DNA from: Panicum virgatum
Taxonomy: Eukaryota > Streptophyta > Magnoliopsida > Poales > Poaceae
Assembly: GCF_016808335.1 (NCBI RefSeq)
Contig: NC_053138.1
Coordinates: 15,059,900 to 15,123,899, forward strand
Direction of reading: 5' to 3'
DNA length: 64,000 bases
Shown: piece after piece, positions 1 to 10,343 of the stretch
How the letters are laid out: every line of letters begins with the position of its first letter
Numbering within the stretch: the first letter of the stretch is position 1
Notes under the pieces: generated by a model
What the model saw: the letters and a program-made list of their open reading frames with translations, nothing else
The model's database searches: none
Told to the model about the DNA's origin: nothing
Position numbers and translations under genes: made by a program

Positions 1-9
1 GTTTCCGCC

Positions 10-357
10 TCACAGCTTCCGGCCGCCGCAGGTGGCGACGGACCTGAAGATGGAGTGCAACACCGCCTTGCCGGAATTCCTCGCGGCCTTCGCCACCGTC
101 CTCCGGCGCCGGCCCCGCCCCTTCGCCTTCGCCACGGCCACCGCGGCGCGCTCCGCCAGGGCCGCCACGTCGCCCGTGCCCCGCGCGCGTGGTGGAGACG
201 CCCGCCGCGGGTACGGCAGCGCCATGAGGTGGGTGTCGATGAGGCTGTACACCGACGCGAGCTCGAAGGCGTCGTACAGCGGGCTCCCGCAGTCCCACGG
301 CGATTGCGCCGCCTGCTGCTGCTGCTCCTCCTCCGCCTCGCCCCGTTCCACCGCCAT
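10..357 (-). CDS. Small uncharacterized plant protein, single exon
   Basis: This 115-residue single-exon frame has an ATG at 357 and a stop at 10. Its N-terminus is acidic and glutamine-rich (EEEQQQQ). A conserved-looking block follows, SPWDCGSPLYDAFELASVYS, then LIDTHLMALP. The C-terminal half is basic (KAKGRGRRRR) and ends near a CGGRKL tail. The SPWDCGSPLYDSFEL type of block occurs in a family of short plant proteins of unknown function; I recall the pattern but cannot name a gene. No membrane segment or signal peptide is visible. The basic stretch could be a nuclear-localization signal, which is inference. The overlapping plus-strand frames in the same GC-rich stretch have no family resemblance and are treated as shadows. 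Confidence 0.6.
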   Translation of the reverse strand: MAVERGEAEEEQQQQAAQSPWDCGSPLYDAFELASVYSLIDTHLMALPYPRRASPPRARGTGDVAALAERAAVAVAKAKGRGRRRRTVAKAARNSGKAVLHSIFRSVATCGGRKL

Positions 358-858
358 TTTCGTACTCTGACAATTACCTGTAGCTCGTTATATCGAGCCA
401 GATCGCGCCAGATTTAGCAGCAAATCTTCTAGATTATGAGCTCATCAATTTTCCACCCTGGAAACGCAGAACTGGACGCGTTTCGAATAGGACATTTGGA
501 CGCCCTGACGAGTTGCTATTAAATGGTTAGATATGGCTGTGCAACAGCATCTTCTCGTTCATATCAACATGAGAAGCATCTCTTACACATTTAGCAATTT
601 GCTTGCTTAGATGGTGAGTGAGAGTAACATGTTTCTCATCTACCCCAATTATGGAAGGTAGCTACCGCAGTTGCGCGTGATGCTGGACGATATCTGGACA
701 TGCCGCTCCGCATCTCCTCCCTGCTGCCACCATTCCATATCCGCTAGCGTTTAGCATCTGCATCGCGGGTAAAAATCAACCTTATTCAATAGCCTATTTT
801 AGGAGCGGATGAACATTCACATCATCTCCTTTCTTTTTAGAGGTAGAACAACTCTCTA
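358..858. other. Intergenic, upstream of the first gene
   Basis: No open frame with family resemblance is visible. It should hold the promoter of the minus-strand gene at 10-357, but no convincing TATA box stands out close to its start. Confidence 0.5.
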
Positions 859-1085
859 GGCCCTGTTTAGTTGGTGAAAAGTTGTTGGTTTTGATATTGT
901 AGCACATTTCGTTGTTACTTTACAAATAATGTCCAATAATGAACTAATTAGACTTAAAAGATTCATCTCGTGATAATCAGTTAGATTGTATAATTAATTT
1001 TTTAACTGCATTTAATGCTCCATACATATATCCGAATATTCGATGTGACAGGTACTATAGATTTTTTTTTGGATTAAACAGGGCC
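859..1085. mobile_element. MITE, GGCCCTGTTTAG-type
   Basis: The left end reads GGCCCTGTTTAGTTGG and the right end is its imperfect inverse, ending AAACAGGGCC. The 227-bp interior is AT-rich and non-coding. The terminal pattern is the common grass MITE type, and related copies lie at 15073, 19355 and 56787. A TA dinucleotide abuts both ends but a longer target duplication is not clear, so the superfamily is left open. Confidence 0.75.
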
Positions 1086-1393
1086 TAAGGAACAGAAATA
1101 GTTTGGATACAAGCGCCTTCAGGCGTTTTTTTTTTTGAGTGGAGCGCCTTCAGGCGAATTACAAAGCCAAACATGGTTCAAGTAAAATTTAGGCCCGATT
1201 AGCGATTTTTTCCTCCACTCTACAGCCCACTTTCAGTGGAGGCAGAACTATACTTTTGCTGGGCCAAAGGCCCGTTATGACTTCCCAGGCCCGGCCCATT
1301 TAGGCGCATCATCCCCCACTGACAGGCGGAGAGCAATGTGGGAGCCACCCAAACACAGCAAAGCCATCCATCCTTCCTTCTCCGCACGCCCAA

Positions 1394-4300
1394 ATGCTGG
1401 CGACCGCCTTCGGCGCGCCGCCGTGCCCGTGCGCGCGGTCCCGTCTGCTTCCCTCGGCGAGCTTACGAGTAGGCTACGGAAGTGGGCGCGTCCTCAGCAC
1501 GAGGCGGAGGCCGCCGAGGAGGGCAGCTGTGGTGCTGTGCGGGCTGCTGCCCGTGGACCCGTGGGCGCCGACCATGGACTCCCAGAGCGTGGCGTCGCAG
1601 CTCTTCGCCGTGTCGCTCTTCCCCTACCTGGGCTTCCTCTACTTCATGACCAGGTCCAAGACCGCGCCCGGGCTCGCGCTCTTCGGATTCTACTTCCTCC
1701 TCGCCTTCGTCGGGGCCACCAGTACGCGTTACTTTTCCCGCCTCTCTCTCCCTACTCCCATGCCGCATACGATCCTTCCTTCTGTTCTTCAGCAAGGCAC
1801 AGATCTTGTTTTAAATTAACATTCCAGCAAATGTAGTTAGGTTTGTGTAGTTCAGAAGCACCCTGACCAGTGACCAAGCCTGCCAGTTGTAACAATATTG
1901 CAATACAATGTTGCGCTTTGCCATTGGTAGATCACTAGTATCTTAGATAAGTACTAGTAATATTGTGCTAATAAACAGCACATGATTTTTTTTTTGGATA
2001 AGCGCGCTCTTACATACAAGTTGGTGGATTAGCTTGTCATCACTGGAGAAAATGTACATAAAAATTGACACATAGGCTTTTGTAAGTACAGTTCAGAGAA
2101 TGAACATGAGCCTGTGAGAATGTGAGATCAATTATGTGGCTGGCTAGTACATTTGAGCAATGGCTGAAACAGTTAGATCATTGTGCAGTCATAGAGGCGA
2201 AATTATAGATATTGGTGGTTAAACACAGCATTCTGTGTACTGGATAAATTAGCTAAACAGCGAGTGAACATTTGTGTGGCCTGCTCGTATATGAACAATT
2301 GAACATAGTCATTTACTACAGGATACAGCTCTTTTAGAAAAGGCTGTGGATCTTAAAGCGAAATTGTTAATATCAGATGAGGCCTGCATCATTTTAATTT
2401 ATCCTTTTAGGATGAATACTTGTGCCCTAGCTAGTATTAGTTGCTTTGCTTTAAGATCCATAGACTTTTGGGAAAGATATGAATTGATACAAACCTCGGT
2501 AACCAAATATAAGTTTACTTCCTGTTCTGTTGTCTCTATTCTCGGTCAGCTGGTCGGTGTCCGCTCGGGAATCCCGGGTGAGGAAACATTTGTGATGTCG
2601 TTCCGGCTGGTCTAGCTTGAAAGTCAGGTTAGACAGTCTAGGCTCTTATCCCCCCCTGAACTCTGCCCGAACCTGTTTCTAAACTGTTAAACTCTGTAAT
2701 TCCGTTCGATGAATGGAATTGGGGTAGAGCCTCGGTTCGAAAAAGTAGGACAGCAATCTTCAATTTTATTGTTTTTGGATTCTTTGCTCTCTTTCTAAAC
2801 CATTAGTCCAATGCCTAGTCATGTGAAGCAACTTTTAATGCATATATAATGTTAGCTATATAAGTTCTGCAATGCAGAAGCAACATTAATCTGATGTAGT
2901 TGAATGATTGGTGCAAATGGACCAGTTTATTTCAGGGCCAAAATGACACTTGCAATTGGGTAGTGTACCTAAGATTCCTATGCATAGCCCTCCTGAGTTT
3001 AGTAATGCTTCTTTTCTGATTATTTAGTTGTCTACCATGTTATTAGCACGATAAAACGTTGAAACGTTGGAGAGCAGATTTCGTCTTGTAAACATTTAAA
3101 CGAACATTTAAACGTCGTGACAAATAATATAGGAAAATATCAATATAAATAATTAATTCACACAATATACTAAGTTTAATACCAAACAACTAGTTAAATA
3201 TCAAACAACTAATGTAGGTTCACATAATAATAGTTCCAAAATAACATGTTCACAACCAAAGCAATCAAGCAAACAACAAAATAAAATAGTAGAATGACAA
3301 GTCCACAAGCACAAGTGCATAAGCAAGCAAATCAAATCCACAACCACAAGCACAATAATAAGCACACAAGCATTATTCAATCTCCCATCTATGATGTCTC
3401 AAAAACCATCATCTAGTTCATCAAGACCGATATCACCATTCCTTTCCTCTTCACCATTGCCACCATTGTTTGTTGCTTCATCGTCATCCATATCAAGGTC
3501 ATCAAGCACAAAATCATCATCATTCTCATTTTCTTCACCCACATCAGCGTCATCTTCATCTTCATCTTGAACAATTCTTGACACATGACTACCATGAGCT
3601 CGCCTAGGAAAATTACGTCCTTGAAGTTGTGTAGATGCACCAGCGGCTTGATCAACATGGTCCCATGTGAAAAGAGGATCACCCCCAATAGGTGCTGAAT
3701 TAGCAAATGGATCAACCCACTCATTGTCCCAATCAAAATCTTCAAGAACTAAAGGATCAAAGTTCTTTCCTTCTTCACGCATTTTTTGGAACCTAGCGGC
3801 CATCTTTCTATTGTATGAAACATACACCAAATTATTCAATCTCTCATGCTCTAGCATGTTCCTTTTCTTGGTATGCATCTACAAGTTACAACCAAAGTAG
3901 CAATACTCAATAAATAAGGAGGTAACAACTAAAATTGAGTAGTGTCATGTAATGTAAGGATATAAACTAACTTACAAATTCAAATGTGCTCCAATTTCGC
4001 TCACAACCGGATGATGAAGCACAAAGACTAACAATCCGCCTTGCAAACTTATAGAGCTCAATGGTTCTACCACCATATGCAAGCCACCAGTCAACTAAAT
4101 AAGAAAATAGGTTGGGATTTAGATGCTGAAAACAAATTACATGTTGCTGAAATAGATATTGGAAGTTTACAAGTATTAGAATACTCACTTGGACTTCTTG
4201 TTTGAGCGTTCCTTATAGCCATTGGGTTTGCAAATGATTCTCTTTGGTTCTCATAAAGGACAGCCTGACCATCAATTTTGTCTCTAAGGTCCTCATCTGT

Positions 4301-6404
4301 CACCATTTTAACAAGCACATCATTGAAGCAACCCCTTAGCTCTCCAACATAGCCATCATCATCACTCTGTTTCATCTTGTAGAATTTTCCAGGGTTCAAA
4401 TATAGTGCTGCTCCATACAAAGGAGTATCCATTTGTTTCACCCAACGGTTCTCAACAATTTTCATGATGCGATTGAGACAAGCTTTCTTGTTTTGAGTGG
4501 AGAATGATGCTGAAATTTTTTGTTTTGCTATATTCATAGCTGCTGCCACCTCAGGCAAGGCAGGCTTCTCATCACCATCTACCAGTCTTAGCACAACAAG
4601 TAGAGGTAAAGAAACTCTTAAGGCAGTCCTCAACTGAATTCTAGAATTGTGTTGAGAAAATAATTTCATAGACCTTTTTTCCTTGCCTCTGTTTTAGCCA
4701 CTTTGGAACGAGTAAAAACATCACCAGAAAATAAGGCTCTCAATGCATCCTTATGCTTGTGTAAACTCCTCAAGGTGAGAAATGCAGTGGCAAATCTAGT
4801 AGCAGCCATCCTCACAAGGTCCATACCTTTTGTGAACTTCCTCATCTCATTAAGAATTCTCCCATGCTGCTTGACCCTAATGATTCCCCCTTTAATCTTT
4901 CTTGGACAAAGAGCGCATTGGATCAAATCTCGCTTGCCAGGTTCAACATAATAGGCGTACTTCCATCCTGGGTCACTAGATTTTGGCCTTCTTCTTGGAT
5001 CTTTTAACGGATTGTATCCATCATTCTGAGAACTCTCGGCAGATGCATTAGCTCGTCCAACATCGCCACTACTTGCCATCTGGACAGCACACAACAGCAG
5101 CATTCTCATTAATTAAGAACTATGCAAGAGTCAAATACAATCGGAGTCAAATACAACTAACTCCATTCTCACTAATGGTATATGAGCCCTCAGCCCTAAA
5201 CAAATTCTGATTAAAGACAACATCCTCTTGTGTAAGCAATGAGGAATTGAGGATAACAATGTTTCTTTCAAGAATGGTTATGTAAATCAAGTGGCCACAA
5301 GCAAATCACACTGCTAAGTAGCTCAAATTAAACTGGATCTGGATAAGCAGAGCATATAAATTACAGAGGGGTGGTATAGAATGAGAAATGCTTACCTAGT
5401 CTGGTCGACAGCAGCGTTCCGTGGTCCGCGCAGCGTCTTGGCACCGGCGTGGCGGCGTCAAGGAGCTGGAGCAGCTGCTGGAGGCGCGGAGGCGGCGTTG
5501 GCGGCAGGCGCAGCGCACTGGCAACCGTGTTCCGCGCGGCAGGCGCAGCGGCAGCGCCCTGGTACCGAAACACCGACGTTCCGCGCAGCCCGCACGTGCA
5601 CTGCCTCGGCGTTCCGCGCAGGCGCGCCCTGGCACCGGCATGGCGCAGCGCGGCGGCGTTCCGCGCAGGCGCAGCGGGAGGCCAATGGAGGAGGCGGCGG
5701 CGCGCCGGCGCGGAGAAGAAGGGAGGCGGGGCACGGGGGCAGAGACGAAGGAGGCGGCGCGGCCGGCAGACAGAGTCACGGGAGGGACTCGATCCAGATC
5801 TGAATCGGAATAGGATGGGGCGACTGGGAGGGGCTGATGGGCACCTAAAATGTCCATGCAGTGGCGTTTAAATGAATTTCACGAGGTGAAACGCCAAAAC
5901 GAACGTTTAAACGCCATAAAACGTCGCTTTATGTGATTTTGTCAAAACGTTCGAGCGTTTCACAATCTTATGGCGTTTTATCGTGTAAACGTCGTGAAAC
6001 GACGTTTTCACGACGTTTTAATAACATGGGTTGTCTAGCAGAAAATTATGTCAGTACCATTAATTGTTTTCATGTTGTTTCATGCACCGGTTTTTATCCC
6101 TGGAGCAGTACCTGCTGGGATTTATGGTAATTGCACCATAAAATTTTCATCATCCTTATATTGTTGCCTACATTCATGCCGTGTGTACTAACTGATGCAA
6201 TGATCTCCATTGCAGCAAAAGTTCATTATGGAACCTCTGTCTAATGTCGACTGGCTGCATGGGAGTGCAGAATCGCTGCTTACTCTTACCAATCTATTCA
6301 TTGTTCTGGGGCTGAGAGGAGCGTTGAGGAAGATGGAGGAAGAGGATATGAATGAGAGTATTTCTGAATCTTCTCAGGACAGTAAAGAAAAAAGCTCTGT
6401 GTAG
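1394..6404 (+). CDS. DUF3593 plastid membrane protein, three exons, with an apparent frameshift in the last exon
   Basis: Exon 1 is 1394-1721: a transit-peptide-like N-terminus rich in A, R and S, then MDSQSVASQLFAVSLFPYLG and a hydrophobic segment ending FVGAT. Exon 2 is an 18-nt micro-exon, 6109-6126, encoding the IPAGIY block. Exon 3 is 6216-6404, carrying SNVDWLHGSAESLLTLTNLF, a second hydrophobic helix, and an acidic, serine-rich tail. The order FPYLGFL / IPAGIYAKVHYG / LSNVDWLHG matches DUF3593, a small membrane protein shared by cyanobacteria and chloroplasts, function unknown. Problem: when the exons are joined, exon 3 is in frame through KVHYGTS and then reads a stop, while SNVDWLHG lies in another frame. 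Two bases appear to be missing near 6235-6241, where a CT pair would restore the frame. This is either a real lesion or an assembly error. Intron 1 carries a 3-kb hAT element. Confidence 0.75.
3399..5109 (-). pseudogene. hAT transposase remnant, internally deleted
   Basis: Read on the minus strand, the first piece (5109-4666) has a BED-type zinc finger: DPGWKYAYYVEPGKRD then CALCPRKIKGG and RVKQH. It passes directly into a block normally found hundreds of residues later (NEMRKFTKGMDLVRMAATRF). The middle of the protein, including catalytic acidic residues, is therefore gone. A piece at 4669-4091 continues the C-terminal half, with frame changes and an in-frame stop near 4640. The hAT dimerization domain follows at about 4122-3967 (VDWWLAYGG and SSSGCERNWSTFEF). 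The last exon, 3878-3399, carries HTKKRNMLEHERLNNLVYVS and a very acidic tail. Introns separate the last pieces. It cannot encode an active transposase. Confidence 0.88.
5400..5770. repeat. GC-rich imperfect subrepeats within the hAT element
   Basis: The motif GTTCCGCGCAGGCGC or close variants recurs about five times (near 5415, 5525, 5575, 5610 and 5660), interleaved with CCCTGGCACCGGCATGGCG-like units. All six frames are open over several hundred bases because the block is so GC-rich, so the long frames here are not evidence of coding. It lies upstream of the transposase start and is probably the element's 5' region. Confidence 0.6.
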
Positions 6405-6603
6405 ACAGCTTTGTCAGTATCCTGATTGTGCATCTAGTGATGTAGGAATACATAAATTTCATCTGCTCAACTGGCCAATAAGGTTTATGTATAGAAAGCC
6501 TTGCAGATTTTCTTTGTGCATATATGCTGATTCAGAACATTGGAGCTACTGCAACTCTGAGTAGTTGCTGTGTCCACTGTGTAATGAGCTATGGTACTAC
6601 AAT

Positions 6604-6768
6604 CAGTGTTACATGGACACGGGTGCGGGTGTCGGTATCCGACTTGGGTGCAGGTGTCCGATTCGTTAGAATTTTTTGGGACACGGCAAATAACACTTAG
6701 AATCCGACACGGGTGCGGGGTATCCGACTCGGCAAAAAAATTAAGACACGGGTGTCCGGGTAACACAG
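6604..6768. mobile_element. hAT-type MITE in the 3' flank of the DUF3593 gene
   Basis: The left end is CAGTGTTACATGGACAC and the inverse of the right end is CTGTGTTACCCGGACAC. An exact 8-bp target duplication, ACTACAAT, sits at 6596-6603 and 6769-6776. The interior is made of repeated GACACGGGTGCGGGT-like units in one orientation. Length is 165 bp and it is non-coding. Confidence 0.88.
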
Positions 6769-6991
6769 ACTACAATTTCCAGTGGATAGCTATTCACATT
6801 CGCTCCAACTTGGATATTCACTAAGGCTGAATCTCTGCCCCAATTTAGATTTAGATAAACTGGGTACGGTGTGTTTTAGCTTTGTCCCGTTGCCCATTTT
6901 TAATCAGTGAAGTCAGATTTGCCTCGGACAAGGCCATAGCACCCAGCTGTTGATAGTAGCAGAAAAGTTCACTAGAATCTGGAGCTAATAC

Positions 6992-7686
6992 AAAAGGCTG
7001 CAGCTCATGTGGGGGAGTAGATTACCACTGAAAGTTAAAACCTTCATATGGCTAATCACCCATGACAGGCTGCAGACGGGGGTAGAACTTCGGAAAAGGA
7101 AGTGGAAAGGCAGTGGGGTCTGCAATATCTGTAAAAAACCTGAAACAACGGACCACATCCTCTTTACATGCATTGTTGCCAGATTTCTCTGGACTTGTTT
7201 CAAAGAAGCATTGGGGTGGGAAAGGATTCCAGTAGGATGGCAGGACTTCCTTGACACCTGGATTCCGCTGGGGTGCAAAGACTATCACACTAAACTTTTC
7301 CTTCTAACCATGGTGACTTGGGCCCTTTGGACTTCGCGAAATAAACGAACAATAGAGGGCAAGTTTCCTAGAAAACCGTCTGACTTGCTGTTCAAAACCA
7401 AATCTTTCTTACAGAGATGGAAGCCGTTGCTTCGAAGGGATGATCAAGCCAAAGCGGAGGGACTGGTGGCACAAGTCAGTAGCTGGGCGGGACTCTTTCT
7501 GGAGAATGTGGAGCGCCGGTGCATCGAAGAAGACTTTTGTTGATTCTTGTCCTGTCTTTTCTTCTAGTCGGTTGTTAGTTTTTAATCTCGTTCGCTTGTT
7601 CTAAGCAAACTGGCATCCCCAGTAACCGGTATGTAAAAACTCTTATTGCTTTCTATAAAAGCAGGGTCATCCCGTTTCATAAAAAA
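6992..7686 (+). mobile_element. 5'-truncated LINE fragment with RT zinc-binding domain
   Basis: The frame 7007-7543 encodes the end of a LINE ORF2: MWGSRLPLKVKTFIWLITHD, a CNICKKPETTDHILFTC zinc-knuckle-like block typical of zf-RVT, and a WALWTSRNKR motif. A short A-run ends the element at 7686. A 16-bp target duplication starting AATCTGGAGCTAATAC lies at 6976-6991 and 7687-7702. Reverse transcriptase and endonuclease are absent, so this is a dead-on-arrival copy. It sits about 85 bp beyond the stop codon of the WRKY gene. Confidence 0.92.
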
Positions 7687-7771
7687 AATCTGGAGCTAAT
7701 ACTGGTGGCAAAGTTCAGTACAACTACCGTACGTGCTGCATATAACAGTGACTGAGCGATGACAGATTCAT

Positions 7772-8879
7772 CTAATTGGCCGCGTACAAGTCCTGATACT
7801 CCCATTGGAAGGGATCGGCAGCATTCGTGTAGAACTCCTCGAAATGAGGCTCGTAGTCCATGCCGATCCCGAGGCCGCCAGCCGCGTAGCTGCTCCTGAG
7901 CTGCCACTCCAAGCCCGTTGGCGAGAGGAGCGGGAAGTAGCCGCCGACGTCGGCGCCGGCACCCGGAGCGGGTGCGAACGAGTACGGCGCTATGGGCTCC
8001 AGCTCGGCCTGGAGGCCCTCGGCCTCCGGCGCCAGCGGCGAGCTCAGCTCCTGGCCGACGTCGGCGTGCCCTTCGGGCTGCAGCTGCCGCCGCAGGTGCT
8101 CCGCGGCGGGGTGCGCGGCCTGGGCGCAGACGTGCGCGCCGTGGTACACGACGTCGTAGAGCAGCGGGTCGCCGTCGGCGCGCTGCACGTGCTTGGTGGC
8201 GGGGCAGCCTTGCGAGTACCGGTGCGTGCACCTGAAGTAGGCCCTGCAAAAGCGCGGAACCGATCGACGGCCCCACACGTGTCAGCGTCGCTCGCTCTAC
8301 GCCGTCGATTTTTAGATTGGTGCAGCAGGATGGGAGTGACGTATGCGGCTGTGACGTGTGCGGCTGACCTGGGGTACATGGCGCCGAGGATGTCCTTCTG
8401 TCCGTACTTGCGCCAGCTGAGCCCGTCGTCGAGGGGCGCCATGTCCTGCACCGCGGCCACCCGCACCTGCGCCCTGACGCACGGCGTCCCCTTCCTGCGG
8501 CAACAAACCGAAAGAACGAGCGAGCACATGTCAGGACGCAGGACTCTGTTGCTCGACGCAACGAACGATGAAACAAAAGCGTAGATCGTTCTACTTGCCT
8601 CCTCTTGGACTGGGCATTGCAGCCGCCGGCGCCGGCGGCCGGGTGCGGGGCGCCGTCGCTGCGCGGGCTCCCGTCGCGGGACCCCGGCGAGTCCCAGCCA
8701 CAGGCCCTGGCGATGCGGATGGACCTGTCGACGGACGACGCCAGCTCCCCGCAGAGCTCCCTGGCTGCCGCCGGCAGGTCCTGGTCCATGCGCGCCTCCA
8801 GCTCCCTCACCATGGCTTGCACCTGCGTCAGCTCCGAGGCCAGCGCGCGCTTCTCGCCGCCGCCGCCGCACCCGTCCAT
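7772..8879 (-). CDS. Group III WRKY transcription factor, three exons
   Basis: Exons on the minus strand are 8879-8599, 8494-8369 and 8243-7772, giving 291 residues. The N-terminus has a short predicted coiled coil (ELTQVQAMVRELEARM) and the RSIRIA segment typical of group III proteins. SKRRKGTP precedes the domain. WRKYGQK lies at about residues 121-127. The zinc ligands are C141-X7-C149-X23-H173-X1-C175, the C2HC arrangement that defines group III. The second intron splits the arginine codon at YPR|AYF, the conserved position. Intron 1 has a GC donor (AG|GCAAGT); the GT three bases downstream would break the frame. The C-terminus is acidic and aromatic (DYEPHFEEFY). It would bind W-boxes and act in stress or senescence responses by family analogy. 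The ATG at 8879 is preferred because the upstream in-frame codon is GTG. Confidence 0.93.
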
Positions 8880-8993
8880 ATCCTCACACCTCACCTCTGG
8901 TAACCTTCCGCTGGGGCGCTGAGCTACTTCTCTACGAAGGCAGTTGCCCAGTGTGGGAGCTTGGCGAGTGTGGTAGTGACGGGGAGGAGGCTA

Positions 8994-8999
8994 CTTATA
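8994..8999 (-). promoter_or_regulatory. TATA box of the WRKY gene
   Basis: The minus strand reads CTATAAGTAG about 115 bp upstream of the WRKY start codon, a sensible distance for a TATA element followed by a short leader. Confidence 0.55.
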
Positions 9000-9000
9000 G

Positions 9001-10343
9001 AGTTGGAAAACTGGGGCATTCCACTGTTCCAAGCTGGGAAAAAATGGGGATCGTTTCAAGTTGGACCGGACTAGAGAAAAGTTTGAGACTAACGAGAGAA
9101 TATTACCCTCTGACTGGCCTGGTTCAAACCCTTGGACCGGTCTTCTGGTGCTGGGCCCGGGCAACGCCATGTCCCGGACAGGCGGGCCCGGCTAGAGCAG
9201 TAGAGCCCCGTGCTGTCTGACCACCATTCTTGAGTTCCCATTCATGGCGTGGCGTGTTGTACGTGGTACCCAGGGTCATTAGCTTCCCTGCCATCTGATC
9301 ATTGCTGGTCGTGTCGTGTCGTGTCGTGTCACTATAGCAGCGTGTGTGTTTTCCCTGAAGATTCTTGTAAGCGGCGGGCAAGGTTGCCCGACACGGAGCG
9401 AGCGCGAGTCCCCGGCCGGTACTGGGCGACGGCGGGCGCCGTACGTGGTGGCGCCTCCGCCTCGCCGCAGATGGGGAAGGAACTAGTAGGAAGGAAGGTG
9501 CCGGGAAGGCGGCGCGCGGTTTCTGCGGGGCTTCCTGCGGGATTCAGCGAAGATTGCGTCGCACGCGCACCACCTTTTTCCCTGTCAGCGGCGCACGGCG
9601 AGTTTACCCCACCCGGGCGACTGCGAGCGTGACGGACAGCAGCAGCGTTGGCTTGGCCTGGCGCGGTAACGTGGCGTGGTGTCAGCGTGTCAGGTCATGG
9701 CGACGTACTAGGCCGTGTAGCCATAGATTCTCCGTGATCTCGACTCGTTGGGGGGTGTCACGTTGTGGAAGCGTACAGGTAGAAACCCACAAGCGCTTCG
9801 GGACCCAGCGGCCTCCTCCGGATCATGGCGGCTCGAGCAGCCCAGCAGGAGGCGGCATTGTCGCTGCCGTTCCAGCGAAGCAAAAGCCGACGGGTCCAGG
9901 TCCAGGTCCAGGTCCAGCCATGGGTTGGGGTGGGGGTGGCCCGGCTGGGGCCGCCGGCGTGGGCGGCGGCGCGATGGGTTGCTCCGGTTCGAAGTAACGT
10001 TCGGGCACGGGGCGGGCGGGCGGGCGGGCTTTCAGTGGCATTGGCAATGGCACCACCGGTCCACCAATGGTGCCTCGAATCTCATCATCATCACACGGTC
10101 CCGCCGCCCCGGGACACGACTTCCCTGCGAGCACGAGGAGCAGCCCGGATTGCTTGGGATCGAGCCGTCCCTCCTTGATCAACCGACGAAGCGGCGGAAG
10201 TCCAAGCATTCAAGGAGGAGCCGCAGGCGCCTCTCGCTGTCCGACCGGCCCGCCGCTCTTCGGTGGCTCGGATAAGCTGGGGGCGGCGCGGCCGGCCAAG
10301 CTTTCTGTCCCCTTGTTTTTCTAGCGCGCGAAAAGCGGCGTTA
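9001..10343. other. GC-rich intergenic region without a recognisable gene
   Basis: Several open frames overlap on both strands because of high GC content; none matches a family. Small tandem repeats occur: GTCGT units near 9306-9328, GGTCCA units at 9893-9917, and CGGG units near 10010-10028. Upstream WRKY regulatory sequence is expected near 9001-9300. Confidence 0.5.
9893..9917. repeat. GGTCCA hexamer microsatellite, four units
   Basis: Four consecutive GGTCCA units followed by a partial unit. Length variation between individuals would be expected. Confidence 0.85.

Larger units (their letters stand above)
3035..6029 (-). mobile_element. Degenerate hAT transposon inside a DUF3593 intron
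   Basis: An 11-bp perfect terminal inverted repeat, CCATGTTATTA, marks the ends. An exact 8-bp target duplication, GTTGTCTA, lies at 3027-3034 and 6030-6037, the hallmark of hAT insertion. Subterminal AAACG and AACGTCGTGA motifs crowd both ends (about 3050-3120 and 5860-6015), as expected for transposase-binding subrepeats. Length is 2,995 bp. The coding remnant lies on the minus strand at 3399-5109. The right end is only 71 bp upstream of the host gene's micro-exon. Confidence 0.92.

Noticed and set aside
2500..2760. Possible truncated LINE tail in DUF3593 intron 1 (GGAATTGGGGTAGAGCCTCG before a short A-run)
   Set aside because: The tail resembles LINE 3' ends, but no target duplication or coding segment could be found, so it is not annotated.
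2700..2760. tRNA-like GGTTCGA run near 2735
   Set aside because: No cloverleaf arms or anticodon stem can be drawn around it.
5381..5871. Multiple alanine- and arginine-rich frames on both strands in the hAT element
   Set aside because: They come from GC-rich subrepeats and have no transposase features.
7677..8894. A 405-codon minus-strand frame across the WRKY locus
   Set aside because: It reads through the two WRKY introns in a different frame; the spliced model gives a complete group III WRKY domain.
9748..10324. Proline- and glycine-rich frames on both strands (including GPGPGPGP)
   Set aside because: They are explained by the GGTCCA microsatellite and GC richness; no family resemblance.
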